Made by a program: the position numbers and the translations under genes
The notes under the pieces: generated by a model
What the model was told of the DNA's origin: nothing
Seen by the model: only the letters and a program-made list of their open reading frames with translations
The model's database searches: none
Source of the DNA: Pseudomonadota bacterium
Lineage (GTDB): Bacteria > Bdellovibrionota_B > Oligoflexia > Silvanigrellales > Silvanigrellaceae
DNA: 6,252 nt
Direction of reading: 5' to 3'
Assembly: GCA_027490595.1 (NCBI GenBank)
Contig: JAIXXU010000118.1
Coordinates: 1-6,252, forward strand
In this document: piece by piece, positions 1 to 4,797 of the stretch
How the letters are laid out: the number at the start of each line of letters is the position of its first letter
Numbering within the stretch: the first letter of the stretch is position 1

Positions 1-965
1 CGTGTGAGTAAATTTGTGAGGGTAGAGAAAAGACATTGCTTATATTGGCTTTTTTCCTGTGAAACATCATTAAAATTTAATTGTGCAAAAATTTTGTGAA
101 GAGTTTCCAATGATTGCTCTGTGTATTGCTGAGCGAGTGCTTTCGCTTTTTTAAGACCAAGTAGTTTTACAGCAGTGAATTTTTTTTGATGTTCGTCTTT
201 CCCTGAAGTTTTTCCTAGGTGTTCTGATGATTGCGTGGAATCTAGGATGTCGTCGATGATTTGAAAGGATAGGCCTATTTTTTGGCCTGCCATGCGAGTA
301 GCGTTTCTTAGGTTGGTGAGTTGTTGAGGTGAGATATTCGCTTCCAGAGGAGACAAACCGCACATGAGACCAATTTCAAAGCAAGCACCAAGTAAAACGC
401 CAGTTTTATAAAGGTGGACGGTTTCCATCATCTCCCAATTGGTATCTTCTTTGCCGGTGAGGCTCAGGTCCAACCACTGCCCCCAAATAATGCCCTTAGG
501 TGCGGCAGCCAGGGACAAACTTTCAAGAACTTCTGGAAGAAAATTTTTCTGAGCCCAATTTATTTTAGAGAGTAGATAAAAAGAATGGGCAAGTAGGCCG
601 TCGCCCACAAGCAAAGCTTTTGCTTCTCCATAAACAATGTGGGTGGTTGGTTTCCCTCGTCTAAGGTCATCATTGTCCATGCAAGGAAGGTCGTCATGAA
701 CTAAGCTGTAGGTGTGGAGGGTTTCAACAGCTAGGGCTGCTTGACGGCTTGTGAAAATTCCTATTTGGCCACCGATAGCACCAGCCATACAACTTAAGAG
801 TAAGGGGCGAATTCGTTTTCCACCTGCTGCAAGAGGGTAGGCATGTGCCTGAGCAATTTCCTCCTGGAAGGGAGCAGTTGAGGGGTGTCCTTCAATCTCC
901 CATGGCAGTTGTGTAAGGGCAAGATTGGTTTCTTCTGTAAGTTTTTCTATTATTTTTAGAATCAT
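1..965 (-). CDS. ispA: Trans-isoprenyl diphosphate synthase, farnesyl/geranylgeranyl type (3' end cut by window edge)
   Basis: Cytosolic prenyltransferase that condenses isopentenyl diphosphate with allylic diphosphates to give farnesyl (or longer) diphosphate, the precursor of quinone side chains and undecaprenyl phosphate. I translated 321 complete codons without a stop. Visible landmarks are GGKRIRP (48-54), the first Asp-rich motif D91-D92-L-P-C-M-D97 followed by NDDLRRGKPT, GQWLDL (162-167), K187-T188, the second Asp-rich motif DDILD (238-242) and LGKTSGKD (250-257). This is the full set of catalytic and Mg-binding motifs. The family is usually about 290-300 residues, so only a few C-terminal codons should be missing. 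I chose ATG 965, with GAG about 9 nt upstream. An in-frame ATG at 995 would add ten residues (MKKSFIEISF) but has no clear ribosome site. The bacterial FARM form DDx4D fits an FPP synthase, but product chain length (C15 or C20) cannot be read safely, so the symbol is a best guess. Confidence 0.93.
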   Translation of the reverse strand, partial: MILKIIEKLTEETNLALTQLPWEIEGHPSTAPFQEEIAQAHAYPLAAGGKRIRPLLLSCMAGAIGGQIGIFTSRQAALAVETLHTYSLVHDDLPCMDNDDLRRGKPTTHIVYGEAKALLVGDGLLAHSFYLLSKINWAQKNFLPEVLESLSLAAAPKGIIWGQWLDLSLTGKEDTNWEMMETVHLYKTGVLLGACFEIGLMCGLSPLEANISPQQLTNLRNATRMAGQKIGLSFQIIDDILDSTQSSEHLGKTSGKDEHQKKFTAVKLLGLKKAKALAQQYTEQSLETLHKIFAQLNFNDVSQEKSQYKQCLFSTLTNLLT

Positions 966-1148
966 GAATGATATCTCAATAAATGATTTTTTCATCAAAG
1001 CTTTTGGAAAAATAGTTGCAAATTTTGCGGAATATTTGTAACGTGCCCATCACTTATGCTTATTAGCGCTTGCCGGAAGGCCTTTGGTTTTTCTTAAAGC
1101 TCAATAAACCCTTTTTTACTTAGAACTTTTTCGTTTTGGAGTCTACTC
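966..1148. other. Divergent intergenic region between ispA and rpmG
   Basis: This 183-nt stretch must hold the start signals for ispA (minus) and rpmG (plus). I see no promoter good enough to name. The best plus-strand pair, TTGCAA at 1016-1021 with TAACGT at 1039-1044 (17-nt spacer), matches the -10 consensus at only three of six bases. A short dyad GCAAA-T-TTTGC lies at 1018-1028, and a small GCC-GGAA-GGC hairpin followed by a T-rich run lies near 1071-1091. Both are short enough to be chance. No open reading frame of note is present. Confidence 0.4.
1138..1141 (+). promoter_or_regulatory. Ribosome binding site of rpmG
   Basis: GGAG sits 7 nt before the ATG at 1149. This is near-ideal spacing and fixes the start of the small L33 gene. 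Confidence 0.85.
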
Positions 1149-1316
1149 ATGAGAGAAATCATTAAACTCATCTGCACTGGAGATGGTAGTCAATCCTGTT
1201 CAGGCAATAATCTTTATTGTTCTACCAAGAATAAAAAAGCCTCAACTAAAAAAATTGAGCTTCGCAAGTACTGTAAGTACTGTCGCAAGCACACTACTCA
1301 CAAAGAGAGCAAGTAA
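1149..1316 (+). CDS. rpmG: 50S ribosomal protein L33, with an enlarged first zinc knuckle
   Basis: A 55-residue protein of the large ribosomal subunit, located near the E site. It starts MREIIKLICT and contains STKNKK (25-30), IELRKYC (36-42) and CRKHTTHKESK at the C terminus, a clear match to bacterial L33 (typical pattern CTxC-xxRNYxTxKNK...LELxKYCPxCRKHTxHxExK). The second zinc pair is normal (C42-x2-C45). The first is not: the usual CTxC is replaced by CTGDGSQSC (C9 and C17, seven residues apart), with a third cysteine at C24 in NNLYCSTKNKK. Counting from Y23, about six residues are inserted relative to the common form. The protein may still bind zinc through C9/C17 or C17/C24 with C42/C45. 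The start is supported by GGAG at 7 nt. The gene is convergent with argS across a 37-nt gap. The tRNA-Trp/secE/nusG genes that follow rpmG in many bacteria are absent here. Confidence 0.93.
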   Translation: MREIIKLICTGDGSQSCSGNNLYCSTKNKKASTKKIELRKYCKYCRKHTTHKESK

Positions 1317-1329
1317 GCTCTCTTTTTTT
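1302..1329 (+). terminator. Intrinsic terminator of rpmG, overlapping its last codons
   Basis: AAAGAGAGC (1302-1310) pairs with GCTCTCTTT (1317-1325) around a 6-nt loop AAGTAA, and a T-run occupies 1323-1329. The 5' arm is the K-E-S codons of L33, and the loop is the last Lys codon plus the stop codon. Read on the minus strand, the same hairpin lies about 30 nt after the argS stop and is followed only by TTTG, so it would be a weak terminator for argS, though it could serve both convergent genes. Confidence 0.85.
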
Positions 1330-1353
1330 ATCTTATTTTGGTAATTGAGAATG

Positions 1354-3126
1354 CTACATCCGGTTTGGTGCAGGAATACCAAGTAACGCTAGACCTTCTG
1401 CAATAGTCTTTTTTGTCAAAGTAACAAGATTCAAGCGAGAGTTTTTCACATCAAAACTAGCATCCTTGATAGGGCAGCTTTCATAAAATCGATTAAACTG
1501 CTTACAAAGTTGAAACAAGTAAGTTGCCAGAAGAGAAGGGCGGCATTGTTCGGCTCCTTGCAGTACAAACTCATAAAATCGATTTATCATAAACAATAAC
1601 TCTTGTTCGTTTTTTTCTATCAATGTGGGAGAAAATCCTTCCGCAATATGGAATTTTTCCAGTATGCTGCAACAGCGAGCGTGCACATATTGGAGATAGG
1701 GTCCTGTGTCTCCATCAAGACGAAGCCACTCAGACAACGAAAAATGGATTTGAGTATTGTTGTCTACCCGAAGCATGCCGTACTTGAGCGCTCCAATAGT
1801 AACGTCCCGCGCGGTATTGTGAATATCTTCTTCAGACCAAGTGTCTCGGTATTTTTCTAAATAATCTGTGATGACTTTTCTTTCCATAGTTTCTTTTAGA
1901 TCTAGGAGGGCGAGTCCATTTAATTCGCGGGAACTAAAGGGAGTTCCATTCTCTGAATTTACCGTTTCATAAGATAAATGTTGAGAGCGTTTTGCTTGAG
2001 AATAGCCCATAAGCTCGGCTGTTTTAAAAAGTTGATCGAAGTGAAATTTTTGTCTTGCATCAACTACATAGACAGACTTGGTAACCCCGGGGTCAGCAAA
2101 TTTTTTTGAAATGAGGTCTAAATCTTTAGTTAGATATAGACTATTCCCATCAGATTTAAGATACATGGCAAAGCCTAGTTTCCAGGGGGTAAGATCTATA
2201 CCTATAGCACCATTATCTTTGACAAAAAAACCTTCTTCGTATTTTTGCAGGACCAATTTTTTTGCAGGTGATTCACATTCACTTTCAAAATACCAGATAT
2301 CAAACTTAGTGTTGAGCCATGTGTAAATATTTTGTAAATAATCGAGGCTCCACTGCCTAGTTTCTTTCCATATGTCAAAGTATTTTCCGCTGCTTTTATG
2401 AAGATCGGCAAGAACTTCTCCAATTTCTTTTTTAGTTTGCGATTCTTGTGCAGAGCCTAGTGTTTGTTTAAAAGCCTCATCGGCCTGGGCGTACATTTTT
2501 CCAAGCCAAGTTGCCTTATCTTCAGAATCTGTGGGAAATGGCTTTGGGGTAGGGTGTGTTAAATACCATAAAACTTTAGCCACGTGAGTTCCCATATCTC
2601 CGGGATAAGTGGCTCGGATGACTTGATGTCCAACAAAACCAAGGAGATTGCTCACGGCATCACCAAGGACTAAGCATCTGAGGTGGCCAACATGCATTGC
2701 TTTGTGCGTATTGGGTTGTGAGTATTCCACAACTACTTTTTCTTTATTTGCCAGTGGAAAAAAAGGCTCTTGATAGTCATCAAAACAATTGCTTTTTTCA
2801 ACAAGGATATTTTCAAAGTTACAATAAAAATTTACATAGGCATTCACGGCCGTTGCAGCTTTTATATATTTTTTTTTGCTGTTTTTATTGATGGCTTCTT
2901 CAAAGATTTTGGCAATGTTTTGAGGAGATATTTTTAGAATTTTCGCAAAAGGAAAGCAGGGAAGTGCCCCTTGTCCCATCTCAAATTCTGGAGGAGTAGA
3001 AATTAATGCCTGTAGTTCTGAAGATGTTATTGTAACTTTTTGGTTATTTTTTTTTCCTTCTTCTTCAAAAGTATCAATTAATATTTCAATAATTTCATTT
3101 TTAAATTTATCATAGGGAATAAACAT
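1354..3126 (-). CDS. argS: Arginyl-tRNA synthetase (class I)
   Basis: Cytosolic class I aminoacyl-tRNA synthetase that attaches arginine to tRNA-Arg, using ATP and needing the tRNA for activation. The 590-residue length is normal to slightly long for the family. An N-terminal Add-1 type tRNA-binding domain (about 1-110) includes PPEFEMGQGALPCFPFAK. The HIGH-type signature is HVGH at 145-148 (QPNTHKAMHVGHLR), followed by GDMGTH (176-181), YLTKDLDL (331-338) and YVVDARQKFHFDQLF. The KMSKS position is degenerate, PFSSREL (396-402), resembling the E. coli type PFKTRAGG rather than MSTRKGN. DGDTGPYLQYVHAR (471-484) opens the DALR anticodon-binding domain, which ends with the family-typical GLALLGIPAPNRM. 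The start is ATG 3126, three nt after the radA stop. GAGG inside the radA end (3139-3142) is 12 nt away, rather far, so translational coupling with radA is likely. Identification is secure. Confidence 0.97.
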   Translation of the reverse strand: MFIPYDKFKNEIIEILIDTFEEEGKKNNQKVTITSSELQALISTPPEFEMGQGALPCFPFAKILKISPQNIAKIFEEAINKNSKKKYIKAATAVNAYVNFYCNFENILVEKSNCFDDYQEPFFPLANKEKVVVEYSQPNTHKAMHVGHLRCLVLGDAVSNLLGFVGHQVIRATYPGDMGTHVAKVLWYLTHPTPKPFPTDSEDKATWLGKMYAQADEAFKQTLGSAQESQTKKEIGEVLADLHKSSGKYFDIWKETRQWSLDYLQNIYTWLNTKFDIWYFESECESPAKKLVLQKYEEGFFVKDNGAIGIDLTPWKLGFAMYLKSDGNSLYLTKDLDLISKKFADPGVTKSVYVVDARQKFHFDQLFKTAELMGYSQAKRSQHLSYETVNSENGTPFSSRELNGLALLDLKETMERKVITDYLEKYRDTWSEEDIHNTARDVTIGALKYGMLRVDNNTQIHFSLSEWLRLDGDTGPYLQYVHARCCSILEKFHIAEGFSPTLIEKNEQELLFMINRFYEFVLQGAEQCRPSLLATYLFQLCKQFNRFYESCPIKDASFDVKNSRLNLVTLTKKTIAEGLALLGIPAPNRM

Positions 3127-3129
3127 GAA

Positions 3130-4512
3130 TTAATCTAACCTCACAATTTCTTGAACAGATTCTACAGGAATTACTAACATGGGTTGTTCACTTTTTTCTA
3201 GTAACTGAAAAATATTGTCTTTGTCGAGTTGGTAATTTCGAGCGGGAATGTAAACCCGCTCAAATCCTAGTTTATGAGCCTCTTGAATGCGGGCTAGAGT
3301 GTGGTTTGTCATGCGAACCTCGCCCGACAAACCAACCTCACCAAAGAAAGCTGATTTTTGGGGTACAGGCTTTCCAAAAACAGAAGAGCCAACAGCAGCA
3401 GCCGTGGCTAGATCAACGGCAGGCTCATAGAGTTTGAATCCTCCTGTAACGCTTGCGTAAACATCAACATTTGATAGATAAAGGCCAGCTCTTTTTTCAA
3501 GTACAGCAAGTAAAATTGTGAATCTATTGTTATCAAATCCCGTGGCTAAACGCCTCGGCGTTGCAAACGTTGTCTTTCCCACAAGGGTTTGGATCTCAAC
3601 CAAAATTGGTCGACTTCCTTCCATGCTGATAGCAACGGCAGCTCCTTCTCGCTGGGCATTTTTGGGGTCTAAGAAAAGCGAGCTAGGATTTGGGACATCG
3701 ACAAGCCCGTGGCCTTGCATGGCAAAAACTCCAATTTCTCCTGTGGAGCCAAATCTATTTTTTTGAGCTCGTAGAATACGATATCCACTGGAAGCTTCTC
3801 CTTCTAGGTGGAGGACTGTATCCACAAGATGTTCGAGGAGTTTAGGTCCTGCCACCACTCCCTCTTTTGTGACGTGTCCAATGAGAAACGTTGTTATGCC
3901 TTCGCTTTTGGCAAATTGCATCAACATATTAGTACATTCACGGACTTGGCTGACATTGCCAGGTGTTCCAGGCAAAGCGTTAGTGGATACTGTTTGAATA
4001 GAATCTACAATTAAAACTTCGGGCTTTAGAAGCCTGGTTTGCCCCAAGATGGCATCGATGTCGGTGTCGTTCGAAACCAGGATATTAGGGTGAACTGTAT
4101 TGAGTCTTTGTGCCCGTAGCTTTATTTGCGAAAGGCTCTCTTCTCCACTGGCGTAAACTACCCTGAAGCCCCGGGAGGCTAGGCCATACAAGCATTGCAA
4201 AAGTAATGTTGATTTTCCAATACCTGGGTCGCCACTCAGAAGAATGAGGCTTCCATGGACAAGGCCTCCTCCAAGCACTCTGTCTAATTCTGGGATTCCG
4301 CAAAATATCCTTTTTTCTTGTGAAAATTCAACTTGGTTTAGAGGAATAGGATTGTGTGTATTTTGGTTCTGTTTGCTTTTAGACTCTCGTGTGGAAACAA
4401 AGTCTTCCTGGAGAGTATTCCAACTGTTGCAGTCAGGGCATTTCCCGAGCCACTTTGTATGTTGTGTGCCACATTGAGAACAGACAAAAATCTGTTTTGT
4501 TTGGTTTTTCAT
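3130..4512 (-). CDS. radA: DNA repair protein RadA (Sms), RecA-like ATPase
   Basis: RadA is a hexameric RecA-family ATPase that drives branch migration and processing of recombination intermediates in the cytosol, working with RecA. All family landmarks are present in the 460-residue protein. The zinc finger is C11-x2-C14 ... C25-P-D-C28. Walker A is GDPGIGKST (94-102), Walker B VLIVDSIQT (166-174), and the RadA-specific motif is KNRFG (251-255). The C-terminal Lon-protease-like domain carries GKPVPQK and FFGEVGLSGEVR. A longer version starting at TTG 4533 is possible, but I prefer ATG 4512: it has AAAGG 8 nt upstream (4521-4525) and gives MKNQTKQIFVCSQCG, the usual length before the zinc finger. 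The length matches the family norm (about 450-460). It is followed 3 nt later by argS on the same strand, so the two are probably cotranscribed. Transcription likely starts in the AT-rich region upstream of 4512. Confidence 0.97.
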   Translation of the reverse strand: MKNQTKQIFVCSQCGTQHTKWLGKCPDCNSWNTLQEDFVSTRESKSKQNQNTHNPIPLNQVEFSQEKRIFCGIPELDRVLGGGLVHGSLILLSGDPGIGKSTLLLQCLYGLASRGFRVVYASGEESLSQIKLRAQRLNTVHPNILVSNDTDIDAILGQTRLLKPEVLIVDSIQTVSTNALPGTPGNVSQVRECTNMLMQFAKSEGITTFLIGHVTKEGVVAGPKLLEHLVDTVLHLEGEASSGYRILRAQKNRFGSTGEIGVFAMQGHGLVDVPNPSSLFLDPKNAQREGAAVAISMEGSRPILVEIQTLVGKTTFATPRRLATGFDNNRFTILLAVLEKRAGLYLSNVDVYASVTGGFKLYEPAVDLATAAAVGSSVFGKPVPQKSAFFGEVGLSGEVRMTNHTLARIQEAHKLGFERVYIPARNYQLDKDNIFQLLEKSEQPMLVIPVESVQEIVRLD

Positions 4513-4520
4513 TTGGTCAA

Positions 4521-4525
4521 CCTTT
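4521..4525 (-). promoter_or_regulatory. Ribosome binding site of radA
   Basis: On the minus strand this reads AAAGG, 8 nt before the ATG at 4512. It decides in favour of that ATG over the in-frame TTG at 4533, since the motif lies downstream of the TTG. Confidence 0.75.
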
Positions 4526-4535
4526 AGTAACAATT

Positions 4536-4565
4536 AATTTATGACATACCATACATACCATACAA
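4536..4565 (-). promoter_or_regulatory. Possible radA-argS promoter
   Basis: Read on the minus strand, TTGTAT (4565-4560) and TAAATT (4541-4536) are separated by 18 nt. Each matches the sigma70 consensus at four of six bases. Transcription would begin near 4529, giving a short leader of about 17 nt with the AAAGG site close to its 5' end. The tandem repeat lies in the spacer. This is the best candidate I could find by eye, not a firm call. Confidence 0.3.
4545..4562. repeat. Tandem direct repeat, 2 x CATACCATA
   Basis: CATACCATA occurs at 4545-4553 and again, immediately adjacent, at 4554-4562. It lies 33 nt upstream of the radA ATG, within the possible promoter spacer. It could be a short slippage duplication or paired binding sites one helical turn apart (9 bp). 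Confidence 0.8.
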
Positions 4566-4657
4566 ATTTTAAATTTTACACAACCAAATGTAATTTTTAG
4601 AAATTTCATTTAAATTAAATTAATTGTGATTAATTCATATTTATTAAAAATATTTTT

Positions 4658-4684
4658 TTGACACATTTTATGTGTATAAATAAT
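4658..4684 (+). promoter_or_regulatory. Sigma70-like promoter of the exported-protein gene
   Basis: A perfect -35 TTGACA (4658-4663) is followed after 15 nt by AATAAT (4679-4684, five of six bases of TATAAT). TATAAA at 4675-4680 is a stronger hexamer but is too close to the -35 (11 nt). The spacer is shorter than the ideal 17 nt, so basal strength may be modest or depend on an activator. The predicted start near 4691 would give a leader of about 105-135 nt, depending on the start codon used. Confidence 0.5.
4661..4675. promoter_or_regulatory. Operator-like palindrome ACACAT-TTT-ATGTGT
   Basis: This is a perfect 6-bp inverted repeat with a 3-nt centre. It overlaps the last three bases of the -35 box (4661-4663) and fills most of the spacer of the putative promoter. 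A dimeric regulator bound here would block RNA polymerase. No regulator gene is visible in the window, so the identity of any binding protein is unknown. Confidence 0.45.
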
Positions 4685-4797
4685 GCTTTCCTGCTGTTAT
4701 TGCTTAAGAAATTACTCCCGTCAAAAACTTATTTTCTGACATTTTTCAGACTGATCAAATCTTCACTACATCTTGTAATGTCATGGAATGAAAAAAA

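Larger units (their letters stand above)
4513..4797. other. AT-rich divergent regulatory region between radA and the exported-protein gene
   Basis: About 285 nt of strongly AT-rich sequence separates radA (minus) from the plus-strand gene. It contains a tandem 9-bp repeat near radA, long A/T runs at 4565-4660, and a promoter with an embedded palindrome at 4658-4684. It also has a small hairpin TCTGA-CATTTT-TCAGA at 4735-4750 in the leader of the plus gene. A hydrophobic reading frame at 4658-4846 overlaps both the promoter and the downstream gene start; I do not consider it a gene. Confidence 0.6.

Noticed and set aside
151..363. 70-codon minus-strand frame
   Set aside because: It lies inside ispA in another frame. 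The ispA frame carries both Asp-rich motifs and explains the region.
1018..1028. Dyad GCAAA-T-TTTGC between ispA and rpmG as an operator
   Set aside because: It is short, has no convincing promoter next to it, and is easily expected by chance in this composition.
1317..1353. A tRNA or further ribosomal gene after rpmG
   Set aside because: Only 37 nt separate rpmG from the convergent argS stop. No tRNA or secE/nusG sequence is present.
1603..1860. Plus-strand frames inside argS and radA (for example 1603-1860, 2078-2326, 3518-3766, 3808-4014, 4244-4477)
   Set aside because: All are antisense to genes with complete family motifs, and none shows a domain, ribosome site or context of its own.
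4735..4750. Hairpin TCTGA-CATTTT-TCAGA as a riboswitch or attenuator
   Set aside because: It has only a 5-bp stem, no following U-run, and no conserved aptamer features; it is within chance expectation in AT-rich sequence.
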